DNA of 64,000 nucleotides. Origin: Punctularia strigosozonata HHB-11173 SS5 (lineage: Eukaryota; Basidiomycota; Agaricomycetes; Corticiales; Punctulariaceae). The DNA lies in assembly GCF_000264995.1 (NCBI RefSeq), contig NW_006767448.1, forward strand, positions 389,258-453,257, given 5' to 3'. How positions within the stretch are numbered: position 1 is the first letter of the stretch; every line of letters begins with the position of its first letter. The notes under the pieces were generated by a model. The model saw nothing but the letters and a program-made list of their open reading frames with translations, had not been told where the DNA came from and ran no database searches. This document shows, piece after piece, positions 32,408 through 43,840 of this stretch. The position numbers and the translations under genes were made by a program.

Positions 32408-33100
32408 ATGTGCGTCACTTCCAACCGGGTCTCACTCTGAACCTCCAGTTTACTGATTCAACGTCTTTGTTCCCCCACGCGTTGTCGGTGTGAATGCGTG
32501 CAGGTCTGAACCTTACGACCCGTATGTCCCCCGCGGCGGCGCAGCCCCCGCCGGCCCCAGCGCCGGTAACTCGAAGACGGCCGCGATCCAGCAGCAGATC
32601 GACGACACCGTCGGCATCATGCGCGAGAACATCACCAAGGTGGCGGAGCGCGGAGAGCGGTTGGATTCGCTTCAGGACAAGACCGGTGCGTCGTGGTTTG
32701 GTGGACGCGTTCCAAAGGCGAGCGACGAGTGCTGATGGGGGGTGTAAACGTGGCCGGATAGATAACCTCGCGGTGTCGGCGCAAGGGTTCCGTCGTGGGG
32801 CCAACCGTGTGCGAAAGGTGTGTGATTGTAGACAAGCTTCATGCTCTTCTGAATACCGACGACATTCCTAGAACATGTGGTAAGTTTCGCAATAGCATTG
32901 TAACCGAAAACCGCGTGCCAATAATCCAATTTTTTTCGCGTGGTCTCAGGTGGAAGGATATGAAGGTAAGCCTCGCTTCTATGTCTCGAGAACTCGAGCA
33001 CACCGTTGACCCTCTGTACCAGATGCGACTCATCATCGGCGCCGTGATCGCGATCATCATCGTCATCATCGTCGTCTCCATCGTGAAAGCGACGAAATAG
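32408..33100 (+). CDS. SNC1: Synaptobrevin/VAMP R-SNARE (Snc type) with intron-split start codon
   Basis: Vesicle R-SNARE for fusion of exocytic vesicles with the plasma membrane. Six coding exons: 32408-32409 (AT), 32504-32685, 32762-32817, 32872-32879 (8 nt), 32950-32965 (16 nt) and 33023-33100, giving 113 aa. The ATG is completed by the first base of exon 2, yielding [13 protein letters not shown]; no other in-frame ATG precedes the SNARE motif. The SNARE domain ([20 protein letters not shown] and following DSLQDKTDNL) has the zero-layer Arg in [25 protein letters not shown] and one C-terminal TM helix ([19 protein letters not shown]) follow. The tiny exons encode the NMWWKDMK juxtamembrane stretch and splice perfectly in phase, and this stretch is conserved in the family. 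Confidence 0.93.
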
Positions 33101-33754
33101 TCGACTCGTACATGAAACGAGGACAACACCCCTATGTCACCGTTAGTTACCCACTCCGTCCTCACATGGTATTTTTCTGCCCTTTGTTGTATCTATGCGC
33201 GCGCTACTTTCCATAATCTGACTTTCCGGACTCGCTCTGCCGCCGCCACATGTCGCTCATCCGTCGAGAAAATGTAGATAGGGTGTAGGGTCTATCATGG
33301 TATTTGTGTGGAGTTCATTCGGTGGACTTGTCTGTGGCAGGAATTGCGATGTTGTTTACGAAGTTCAAGAACGTCTATGTGGGAGGGTTCGTTTTCACGT
33401 GACTATCGGTAAACATCGTACAAAGAACGCAGGGTTTACATGCAAATATCGGCACAAGGTAGGTAGGTATTTCCGGCGCGGTCCCGATAGCGGAACAACC
33501 GGTTGCCGCACCGCACGCCAATACGTGCGGCTTGGCGCACACAGTGCATCCACGGTTCCCGTGAGCTGTATAACAGCCGACACACCGCTTCAGCACTGGT
33601 ACAAATAACTAGGTACATGTATGTGCTACTGTGCGCAATACATTACCTAGCGGCCGCCCACTTCAGCCGTCGAGAGTCAGTACCGAGAGTTCAAGGAAGT
33701 GGATGTAACATCAAAAAACGGCAAAAACAAAACACGACAACAGCTCCCGCTCCT
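33101..33754. other. Convergent intergenic region
   Basis: Lies between the stops of synaptobrevin (plus) and GWP member 9 (minus). Only short unsupported frames; no other feature seen. Confidence 0.4.
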
Positions 33755-34588
33755 TCAGAAGGACGCCCCCGCATCGGTCGCTGCGTACCACTGCGGGCCG
33801 TCTTCGTATCCGAGCTCCTCCTGCAGCTCCTTGATCCGCTTCTCCGACGGGCGCTCGTCGGGCGAGTCCCAGTTGTTGCAGAGCGACCAGATGAGCGCGC
33901 ACGGGTCCTCTTCGTCCGATTCGACCGCGCGGGCGGGGCCGTACGCCCCTTGGAGCTCGAGCGCCGGCTGGAACCGCCTGACCATCCGCGCCAGCACGCG
34001 CGGCTCGTACAGCTCGTCCGCGTCCGTCACGTCGGCCGAGGGCTTCAGGACGGGGTCGGAGCCGGAAGGGTCGACGATCCAGGCGAGGTCGTGCGCGAGC
34101 GCGTAGGCGCGGGTGAGGCGCGGGTAGATGGGCCAGCCGAGGAAGAAGGTCGGCGGCGGGTGCTTGAGCGCGGCGGAGAAGGGGTCGAATACGGCCGGGA
34201 GAGCCGCGAGGGGCTGGAAGGTCTCCGCGAGTCTGCGCCGGTTCTGTGGGAAGAGAGAGAGGTGGGCGAGTGAGTGGTGGGTGGATGATCTGGGCGCGTA
34301 CCCCCCGCGCGTTGTGGGTGGCGCGCTGCTTACCCCGGTGTGGGACGGATTCTTGGACCAGGGGAGGTGGAGGTGCTCGTACCAAGGGTATTCGGCGGGA
34401 TCGGGGAGCAGGATGGGCTTGGAGGCGGCGTCGGGGTCGTCGGGGTAGACTATGCCGCGTACGGGGAGGAAGGTGTAGGTTGGCTGAGCATGAATGCGGG
34501 CTAGGATTCGGTCCAGCATTTCGGGAGTCGCTTGCGGGAGCCCTTTGATCGTGTTTCCTTCCATCGTGATGCCTTTGAATCCTTCCAT
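33755..34588 (-). CDS. GWP family protein, member 9, with extended N-terminus (function unknown)
   Basis: Minus-strand exons 34588-34334 and 34243-33755 (90-nt intron, phase 0) give 247 aa. The layout is that of the cluster genes 10-20 kb away, with about 35 extra N-terminal residues. Motifs: DPAEYPWYEHLHLPWSK in exon 1; FQPLAALPAVFDPFSAALK, PPTFFLGWPIYPRL, DLAWIVDPSG, an acidic stretch VESDEEDP, WSLCNNWDSPDERPSEK and LQEELGYEDGPQWYAATDA in exon 2. It is the most GC-rich and most diverged member. Its GWPI-Y replaces GWPVD. It may be the stable ancestral-type gene from which the cluster expanded; that is inference. Confidence 0.78.
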   Translation of the reverse strand: MEGFKGITMEGNTIKGLPQATPEMLDRILARIHAQPTYTFLPVRGIVYPDDPDAASKPILLPDPAEYPWYEHLHLPWSKNPSHTGVSSAPPTTRGGYAPRSSTHHSLAHLSLFPQNRRRLAETFQPLAALPAVFDPFSAALKHPPPTFFLGWPIYPRLTRAYALAHDLAWIVDPSGSDPVLKPSADVTDADELYEPRVLARMVRRFQPALELQGAYGPARAVESDEEDPCALIWSLCNNWDSPDERPSEKRIKELQEELGYEDGPQWYAATDAGASF

Positions 34589-36673
34589 GTGAGCTCTGGT
34601 CGAAAGTGGTTTATGGGTGGAGGTTGGCGTCAAACTCGGGTGTGATGGATGAGATTGGCGACGAGTGGGGACATCGTTGCGCTTTAGGGGAGGCCATCGT
34701 GATCATTGCCTCATAGTCCATTGCAGGCGATATGTGCTGGTCTCGGGCTTGATTGGGGTCGATCGACAGAGGAACAAGTTTCCCACGACCCAGCTGCAGG
34801 CGCAATCTGATCACAGAGTCCTAAGATGTAAGTGAGTACGTTGGGGGATATAGAGAACAGCTCGCATATTCAGGTCGATTGCAAGGCGAGCCAAGTACGA
34901 CTTAAACCAACCAAGCAAAAAGACACGGATTGTCGTGATTCCGTGCGCCGTACGATATCGCACCAAATACACGACGAGATACTGCTGCACAGGTCCATTC
35001 ATCGCTGACTTGTTGTTTGGGTTGGACAGCGCATTGGGATAGCTGCTCATGTCTGCCATCGGGTGTCCAATAGCAGACTATGCGCGTTTTCGGGGGTGTA
35101 CGTGTGCGGTCTGTTCGTCCACGGGCCGTCCGTAGTAGAAAGTCGGCGGGGAATACCGTAGGTGTTCCGACCACGGGTCGAATCTCAGGGAAGGTCAGGA
35201 ACAAGGCCATACACATCAATAAGCTTGTTAATCTCCCGGGTATATACTAGTGTGCGATCAGGACCACGGTTTGCGCTATTGGTGTAAGACTCGCCTCGGG
35301 AGTGCGATATTCCCTCTTCGTCCATGCGAGAACCGAAAGCTGTTGTTACCAACAAAACATTGTGTCATCGGAATTGATAGCATTCACCCCAGGTTCGACG
35401 GCATCAGGATCAAGAACGTTAGGCTTGATGGTTATTAGCGGATGCGCCAGGTCCTGCAGGATGTGTTTAAGTGTTAGCTATTGACGGTCACAGACCCGAC
35501 AATGTATCATCAATCACCTAACGAAGGCACATGTTCTCAGGCTGGATCCAAGAACGTAAGATACATCGAGATGAAATTTTGAGGGGGCTTTGAGTTTCTT
35601 TCATTGTCAAGATTGGCACTGCTGGGGGAGCGCACGTGCGACGAGTCACGAGGATCTCCAGCGCTTTTTTTTTTGCCAAATTCATTCGGCGGGTTCTTCG
35701 TCCTGGGCGTTCCGGCCTGGTGGTCGTTCTCGGTACTGATTACAATCGGCATTCTATCTCATGGACATAGTCTTTGCGACGTCTAGCAGGAAACCCCGGT
35801 GTCACTACAAGACTTTATGAGCCAGAGATTCGACAAGATATCACCAGTTCTGATTTTCCCGAGCGCTCTCTTGGGGGGAGGGGGGTATTAAGCATCTCTA
35901 CGCGAAGCTACGAACAACCTCCGCTAGGATGTTGTTGCCTTGCTCGTTACGGGCATGCGTTCTCCGACGTGCGTCGTCGTCGTCTAGCCTAGCGTGATGC
36001 AATGCCGGTTCCCACGTACCACAATTGCTGCATTGCAATGTCTCACCCGGGCAAAGCCAATCTACCTGGTTTTTGTTGCCTTGACGCGAGCTCTGGGGAC
36101 TTGCTTGCCTACGGTGCTCACATACCGCGCTCTATCAGTGGGCATCATACTGGACGCATATATGCGGTTGGACGACGCTGAGTTGTGCCCGGGAAGTCGA
36201 CATCCAGGATATCGAGACGACGAGGCTGTGATGCATTACTATGCTATTCGACATGGTGAAACATTCCCCCTCACCTCCCCTACGACATACGCGCAACATA
36301 TGCGTACGATACATCGCCAGGACTAACCTCCGAGTCGCAGCGCTGACTCTCGTGATACAATGCCCCGATCATGCTTCGTGGTATCCTCTATCGGCACGCC
36401 TGCATCTGGCGATTTCAATCCCCGCGACAATGCCACAGAGGCGAGCAGTGCCCCACCGCACATGCTCTTTATTCTCGCGAGTCATGACTTGAACCCCATC
36501 TGATGTTTACGCGTTGTGTGTCAACGCGTGTTCAACATGGTTCTTACTTAACTCCAACTTACGCTCTCTCGGTACGTATCCCAACTTCGACTTGCATCCT
36601 TTCCTCTCCTCCCTCCCACGACCTTCGCCGCTACGGATCCTCGTCTCGTCTATATCAGAGCGCATTCCTCGTC
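34589..36673. other. Gene-poor stretch with one GWP relic
   Basis: About 2 kb without a supportable gene apart from the GWP relic at about 35080-35195. Open frames are short and inconsistent. The last few hundred bases (C/T-rich from about 36560) look like the promoter of the zinc-finger gene at 36674. Confidence 0.4.
35080..35195 (-). pseudogene. GWP family relic 10
   Basis: A minus-strand frame reads LRFDPWSEHLRYSPPTFYYG followed by RPVDEQTAHVHP and then a stop. This is the core of the family's second exon (FDPWSExLK..PPTFYYGWPVD) with GWP changed to GRP. Nothing recognisable flanks it, so it is an isolated fragment. Confidence 0.65.
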
Positions 36674-38334
36674 ATGAGCACCCTCACCGCCGTTACTCCC
36701 ATGTTCACCCCAGAGGAGCTACAAATGAGCTTCACCGACTTGTAAGTACTTCGTTTCGCGTATATTGGACGCGAGAAACCAACGGTGTCTTCCTCACCTA
36801 GGTTAAACGCCCCCTTGATCACCAACCAAGACCGGCCACAGTTCTCGGCCCTTCTTAAGGAGGCGACCGACCAAAGCGCCACCTTCGACCCCACCCTCGA
36901 CATCCCTCAATCCTCCTCTGTACCGTGTCACGGCTCGGAGCCATCGTTTTTTGTTTCAGCGTTGCCCGGTTCATCCCCAAGCTTCGCCGTCGAGTCTCCT
37001 CCCACTTACGTTCCCGCCCACGACGGTCGGAAGGATGGTTGCCCGCCGTCGTTTATGCCTTCGATATCCCCCTTCCCCTTCAAACCATCCTTTTATCAAC
37101 ACTACCATGACGCCACGCTCATGGTTCCATCGGCGCCTTCGTTGGTCATGCCTTCCGCGTCCGCCATAACCCCTCAACAGCCCGAAGCACATCTTGCGGT
37201 TGACGGTACCTTCTTTCCGCAAGCCACCAGCAGCCAGTACGCCGTCAACCCTTCGTATATCAGCGTATAAACAAACCATCCTAACTCACCGTTCGTAGGT
37301 TTGACTTCAGTGATGCTTACTCGGCTGTCAGTCCTTGCACTCAAGTCTCTCCGGCTTCGTGCGTACTATTCTCCATACCACCGCGAACACATGATTCTCA
37401 CGAATTTAGTAGCAGGCACACGATGGCATCTATGCCGCTCGCCCCTCAGTTCATCACGTTTTCGTACGTCCTTCACGTTTCGTCTATCCAGCATCGTCAG
37501 GATGTTCATATGTCAAGCAGATCTGTTGTCGAAGATGATTCGCCATGGCTAGATCCGAATCTCAGCCTTCAAAGCATCGCGAACTCGTACCCTGACTACG
37601 ATATGTCGGTATCATCCACGGAACAGTCTCTTCACGCCATGCAAGGTGGCGTTCGTCACGACGACATCAGCCCGTCTCCCTCCGGAAAGCCAAAGACTTT
37701 GCACATCGATCAGCATGGACCTACGCACTATTCCCGGATGACGCCTCCGTCGCAGCCGGCTCATCAGTCTGCCGTCCAATATGCGCCAGCGTCGCAACAC
37801 TCCTCGCTCTGTCTGAATCAGGAGCCGTCTGCGAAAGGCAAAGCTGACCAGTCGACAGACGTTGCATTGCGCCGATCTGCACGCCTCGCGAGAGGTTCCG
37901 CCAATGATGGCAATGCTGACGTATCCCCCGTTGGAGATCTGGCCATCAGTCAAGACGAGCAAGAGGTCCCTGCCCCTAGGGTTCCGCAGGCGTCGTACAG
38001 GCGGCTCCCTTCCCACCGCTTTCCGAAAATCAAAGACGGCAAACAAGTCTGGGCTGAACTGGAGAAAAGGACCTACGCCTGCTGTTGGAAAGACTGCAAT
38101 CACCAAGTGTCAGGATACGAAGAAGGAGCCGAACATATGGGCGAACACGTTTCCGCGCAAGGCGCTCGCCGCCGGTGCGAGGACTGCGGTACCGGCTTCG
38201 ACAAGCACCTGGGTCTCGTTCGGCACCTTCTCAGCGGCTCCCATATGGGAATCTCAGTACAGTGCGCTATCTGCAACAGGGAATTTGCCCGACCCGATAC
38301 CGTTGATCGCCATTGGAAGTCGGGGGCGCACTAG
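36674..38334 (+). CDS. C2H2 zinc-finger protein, paralog 1
   Basis: Putative nuclear DNA-binding protein. Exons 36674-36741, 36802-37254, 37299-37358 and 37410-38334 give 501 aa, all junctions in phase (introns 60, 44 and 51 nt). The first 370 residues are Ser/Pro-rich and disordered. A short basic patch (LRRSARLARG) precedes three C-terminal zinc fingers: CCWKDC with a later HMGEH, CEDCGTGFDKHLGLVRH with SGSH, and CAICNREFARPDTVDRH with SGAH at the very end. The arrangement parallels the neighbouring gene at 39312-40462, so the pair probably arose by tandem duplication with strong divergence of the N-terminal regions. No specific regulator identity can be assigned. Confidence 0.82.
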
Positions 38335-39311
38335 GGTGACCTAAGTCGACTCTCTTAGTCGACTCTCTTGGGCTACGCATCCATGCAAACTTTCTGTTCT
38401 CTGGGGACTCGGACTACTCTTCCGCCTTTTCTTTTGCTCCTTGGGATCTGTGCTACTCTGGGCTTTGTTCTATGGCGTGAGTAACGTGTATAACGTTACT
38501 CTTCCACGCCAAGTCGTCTTCTTTCCTCCTCGGTTACGCCCGCATCACGTGACCCTATCCTTTCGGTCCGCTCGGCCCGACCAACACGTGTCACCGCCGG
38601 TCCCTACCGTCTTTCCGGAGATGGGAAGCAGCAACCGAAAAAATAATCGCTGGGTTTCGCCAACTTCACCTGCATACTGTCCTTCTCTCACCTTCTTTCT
38701 CTTGTTGAACTACTGTAATGCTCGTGGGATGTCCATATTGGGGGGTGCGTCTATGCTGCTGCTTTCCTTCTAGATGGACATGGAATCGTTGACAACAGCA
38801 CAATAGCAGGACCTGGTCGTGACTCAGTGCCGTGGCCAGTCGAATCCGTGTCACCTCGTTACGCTCACGCGCCGCGAGGCACCTTAACGACCCGATATGG
38901 AAATCAGGCCTATCCTTCAGCTAGCTGCCAGCGCTCTCGCCGCTCCTCGTCCTCCTCGCAGCTCCATCCCAGTCGTCGCGTCTATGAGGTCTATGGCAAC
39001 TCGCGCTACAAGCTCGAAACTGGAGGAACGGACACCTCTCGCAATCAGGACGACAATGAGACGCGATGTGACGCCCACCACCCCGATTGCCCTTCTCTGG
39101 CTCGCTGTGGCCCTCGGCGCATGCGACCAACGGTGCGCAAACAGCCTTTGGGTTTAAAAACCCCCCCTCCTCCCTGTGTCTTTCGCTATATCAACCTTTC
39201 CTCTGTCTTTCCGGGTTGACAACCTACTTCGATCAACCAATATCCCATCTCTCGCCAGTCGCGCTCAATCGCGTCGCATTATCGCACTCCTAAACCACGC
39301 TACCTATAGCC
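38335..39311. other. Intergenic between the two zinc-finger genes
   Basis: 3' region of paralog 1, with a GTCGACTCTCTTAG unit repeated in tandem at about 38345-38370, and the promoter of paralog 2. Open frames here lack support. Confidence 0.4.
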
Positions 39312-40462
39312 ATGCACTTCAAGGAATCCGTGAAAGCTGCTCTCATCCAATGGTACGTGTCGATTGTTCCCTCACGGTCAGTACGATTATCCTCAAAGCC
39401 GCTCGCAGTTACCTAGAAGCAGTGGCTGAAGACCCAGATGCTGGCACGGCGACCCTGCCACTCGATACAGACCCGTTTTGGCAGTCTGCTTTCAATAGCC
39501 TTGTAAGCGAGCAGAACGGAGTCCGTGGTCGTAAGAGAAGTCTTTCCTCCGATGTTGGGCAGAGGTACGCAATCATGGTGTTTTGTTATCGTACAGCTGT
39601 GTTAATCTTCTGTTTGCTCAGGTCGCACGTGAAGCAGCCCCGCCTGGACGAGGCCGGCATTCTCGACGAGGCTGCCATTCCCGACGAGGTTGCCTTTTCC
39701 GACGAGGCTGGCGTTCCCAAGGACGCTGGCACTCCCAACGAGGCGGACACTCCCAACGATGCGGGCATTCCCAACGAGGCTGGCATTCGCAACGTGTCTC
39801 TCGCCGCTCGCCGCATATCCATTGCGGCACTTGTGAATGAAGACAGTCGCTCCGATGTCGAATCAGAGGAACCGATGACGCCAAGAATCCTCTCAGACCA
39901 TCTCCACGCGCAATCTGAGGTCGATGAAACATTGGCCCAGGAAGACGATTCGGCGTCTCGTATTGAGGACCATCCTGATACTGTATCCCAGGTTGCAGCT
40001 CTGCCGAGCAATTCTAGCGCTGACTCGGGACTTCTGGTCTCCCCTGGCGACGACGTCACAATGGTGGCTTGCCCTTGGCCAGGATGCATCGTGCTTGCCG
40101 AGGTGTCGAGCGGGAAGATCTCCAAACATATAATGGCTCATATCGTCGAGAGGAATGCTGGCCTTCAAGTTGCCGATTTCAGCTGCCCTTACGAAGGATG
40201 CGATACCAAGTGTTCTGACAAGAGGGCTCTGGAACGTCATCTGCGTTCGAACCAGCATCTGAAACTCAAGCTGCTGTGCACGATCTGCGACGCGACCATA
40301 TCGAGGAAGGATGCTTTCAAACGGCACATGGACACCCAACACGGTGCAGGCAAAGACACGGGCGGTGGCAAGGGCAAGGGCAAGGGCAAGGGCAAGACCT
40401 CGGGCAGGAAACGCGAGAACGATACGCAAGAAGGAGAACAGGGGCGCGCCCCCTCGATCTGA
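39312..40462 (+). CDS. C2H2 zinc-finger protein, paralog 2, with acidic hexapeptide repeats
   Basis: Exons 39312-39352, 39409-39564 and 39622-40462 give 345 aa. After a short N-terminal helix (MHFKESVKAALIQCYLEA) comes an imperfect six-residue tandem repeat of the form G-[IVT]-P-[ND]-[ED]-A, about eight units, encoded at about 39647-39790 by 18-bp DNA repeats. Three zinc fingers follow: CPWPGC with HIMAH, CPYEGCDTKCSDKRALERH with SNQH, and CTICDATISRKDAFKRHMDTQH. A Gly-Lys repeat tail (GGGKGKGKGKGK) and a basic end complete it. Likely a nucleic-acid-binding nuclear protein; target unknown. The repeat is a candidate for length variation between strains. Confidence 0.8.
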
Positions 40463-41025
40463 TCGCGAAGCCGTTGCCTCTAGCTCTAGCTCTCGGTGCT
40501 CACTGTCTGAGTGAACACCTGTATAGTCGCCTAACTGAACCCCTGTATAGTTGCCTCTCTGTATTGAACACGCGTATCACTCTTTGTACGAACGACGATA
40601 TCATGTAACCGAAATACCTTATCAATACATTATTATATTCGATGCACTATAGTTTCCCGCAAGTCCGTCGAAATGAAGTGATGGGTGAGGTTCGTACCGT
40701 CGTCGCCGGCCGAATAAGTCAATCGCGTCCACATATCCTCGCTTTTCTGTAGGTACTCTAGATGAACCGGATTTTGAGCATGCTCTACTGCGAGCAACGA
40801 CGTTTTTCTGTGCGCCAATCCCGCGGGGTGGCTGGCGGCGCGGCATGTCCCCAAAAACACGTGATCACGAATGATATGTTTGCGCTGATACCTTCTCCGG
40901 TCCCCGGTTCACTTTGAACGGGGCTCACGTCCATCCGCCTTCCGTTGTTGTTGCTGGTCTTCATCATCCATCGCTGTTATGCGCAGTGCGTCCCAAGACT
41001 GCGTGACAGTGCAAGGATTATCACG
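40463..41025. other. Intergenic
   Basis: 3' region of the zinc-finger gene, with a TGTATAGT...GCCT unit repeated at about 40519-40558, and the promoter of the next gene. No coding signal. Confidence 0.4.
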
Positions 41026-43712
41026 ATGCCAGGAGTGCAAGACCCATTTCACCGTCGTCCGCACCTCGCGGATATCGCGGACGACCTGTCCATCGTCGCA
41101 TCTCTGGAATCGAATTCCACGGAATCTGATTTGGCAGGTCCTGGCCGCGTGATGGGTCATATTCTGTCGGCAGGCGGAAGACGTCTCGACCGCATCGTCG
41201 GACGACTGGTGCACAAGCCTCATTCCCCGAACCCTGGCAATACACTAGCCGACGCCTCTTCTGTCTTCGATATACAGGCAGACGATCTTCTGGACGACTT
41301 CACTTTTGTCACGGATTCGCTTGATACAACTTCGGATGCGGTGGGATTGGGTAACACACTAGGCAAAGTGCTGTCAATCGGCGGAGAGCGACTTAACAGG
41401 CTTCTGGGAAAGACGATGAGCAGGCTCGGCTTTGGAGCCGATCCATCTATTAAACGCGTAGCTGAGCTGCTGGAGGCCCAAATGAAGGCGACCATCTTGC
41501 AAAGGCGTTGTGGGACATGTATGACGTTTTGGTCCGCTTCACCACGCACTTCCGCGATATCCCCACTCCAAATGCTGTTGGATTATGTCGGCGATTTCAG
41601 GCACCTAGGCTGCCTCACATGTCGCGGTGAGGCGGTACCAAAGCTCTTGTCGCAGAGGGAGTTCAGGAAGTTGTGCTCTGGCATTGTCCGTAGAACGCGG
41701 TACGTCTACTAATCATGCGACCGTGTATACGTTATTTCACTCGCTGAAGCTTCTCAAGGCAATCACACCCATACACGCGAATGTCAACTACTTATTGCAT
41801 CTTTGCCCTTGCTTCGTTCCACGATAGCATGCGTGCGTATCTAGAAGGGATCGGTGCTATCGAGGCCCTGGAAAGCACGCGTCGTGACCTCACGTTACGG
41901 TTGAAGCATCATGAACCTCTATTGACGTCATCTCGCCGTGCGCTAGTGTGGTTTGCGCAGAACGACGTGCTAACGGTGTTGAAGACGTGCCTTGGAATTG
42001 CCAATGTCTCCTCTTCGACAACTAGGCTCAGGAAATATAATTTGCAAGGTGCCCTGGAGAATCTTGATTCCGGAATTACGCAACTCATAACTGTCATGCG
42101 GTGAGCCCACTAGATCCCCAAACCCGACTCATCAAATGACATGCCATGATGACCTATGTGGATCAGGCATCCAGATCATCAAGTTACGGCGATCGCAGGA
42201 TTGACGCAGCTGCTGGGCCATTATTTCGATTTCTTGATACACATAAATCACCACGCGAGGCCAGTCGTACTGTCAGAGGGATTCGTTTCTCTGCTATGGT
42301 ACCTCCTTGCTTCCACAGCAGATCCAGTCCTCGAGGGCTTAGTTGTGACCCTCCTATTGACCGTATATCACGAATACGCAACCTATTCTATAGAGCGAAA
42401 GTCTTTCCATCGCATGCTTTCCCAAGAACGCGTGGATAGCGCAATATGGAACGTCTGGGTATGGTCATCTCTTTCCATGCCTTTGTTTCGTACAAGGTTT
42501 GTACTACTTGTACTCTTCCAGTTAGCTTAACGAGAGCTTATGATGATCTATCGTAGGGTTTCCATGCCACAAGTCCTCCAGAAACTCCGGCCATCGGATT
42601 TGGAGGCACTGATGTTCGACATGCAAACGCCCTACGGGCAAGGCAGCGGTCCGCACCTTCAACCTTCCATGAGGGCAGGGATACGCAGCCTGAAAGGCGT
42701 CATGGCTTCCTTTCTAAGTGATCATGATCCAGTCCTGCAGCTCATAATGGATCTGACCTGCCCTCTAAACGAGCTCGCTGATGATTTCCAAAAGGCGCGT
42801 TTTTTTGCTTGGGAGATTAAAGGGTACGAGATCCCGAGGGCAATCCCGGAACAGGAACTATCGATTGTGAGGAGGCAGGTTGTCGAAGGAACACTGGAGT
42901 AAGTACTCAGATGCTATCCGGGTGACCTATCTGTTGACGAGAGATAGGTGTACTTGTACTGCAGACGATGTAGCGATGTACTTGAACAAAATAGCCCCGC
43001 ATTACGAACGAGAGCTTCAAAACTGGCTCTTGCATGAACTCGGTTCTCTCTCGTGGTTCAAGGCAGCGAAACACGTTCTTATGGAAGAATGGTACAATTA
43101 CGTCCCTCCAGAGTCGCCCTTCGAACTTTCCTTCACGTGCACCGGCATCTTCCAATATGTTGATATCACAGGATCAACGAAGGCAGGAGCACTCAGTCCA
43201 TTCAGTGCGCGGATCATCCTTGCGAAATCTGACTAGCGATTCGTACTAGGTCATCAATCGTCACTGGAACAGTAGCATTCCCTCAGAACGACATAGTTGT
43301 TCTCGCCTTGTAACGCCCGACACGACAGCGCACATGCGCTGGGTACCAATGGAGGAGTTATCAGAAGCCTACTTCCCGATACGCATCGTTGGTATGGTCG
43401 GGAAAGAGCCAGAACGTTTCATTCAATGCCGAAACCCCGGGCTCATTACCCTCGGGGACAGCCAGACCAGCGGGACCGGGGAGACCGTATACTGTTTAGC
43501 ACTCACCACATATGATGCTCCCGTGTTTTGGATGTCCAGGTGAGCCAAAAGGCGTCGGCGTGATTATGACAACTGAAAAGTGTTTACATAGCTCATATCT
43601 CATACACGCCATCAAGGGCGACGAATTTGAACTTTTGCACAAGGATGCAGAAACAGAATGCTCGTGCCAAGCGGACTGGAATCATTATTGGTTCACGGAA
43701 GAGGACGATTAG
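41026..43712 (+). CDS. Unrecognised 738-residue protein with an N-terminal internal repeat
   Basis: I do not recognise this protein. Exons 41026-41699, 41828-42100, 42167-42463, 42557-42898, 42948-43204, 43287-43539 and 43592-43712 stay open and in phase; the donor after 42463 (GTCATC) is weak, so that junction is the least certain. The N-terminal 150 residues contain two related units, GPGRVMGHILSAGGRRLDRI and GLGNTLGKVLSIGGERLNRL, each preceded by an acidic Ser/Thr-rich segment. A Cys pair (RRCGTCMTFW) and a second (GCLTCRGE) follow. The middle is all-helical and hydrophobic and reminiscent of ARM/HEAT-type folds (MRAYLEGIGAIEALE, LLWYLLASTADPVLEGLVV). The C-terminal part has WVPMEELSEAYFPIRIVG and ends in an acidic tail. 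No signal peptide or convincing TM segment. Confidence 0.65.
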
Positions 43713-43840
43713 TGAAATGAAGCTGGATCAATATCATTATACGGATGGATGCGAGATGCGGTGACGTGAAATGTATGATATGCTACATGTGGATAATGTG
43801 TATATACTAATATTACACCGGTGGTCGTAAACATAGCTCC
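43713..43840. other. Convergent 3' overlap zone
   Basis: Only 128 bp separate the stop of the 738-residue gene (plus) from that of DNA2 (minus), so their 3' UTRs and terminators must overlap or nearly so. The stretch is A/T-rich. Confidence 0.4.
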
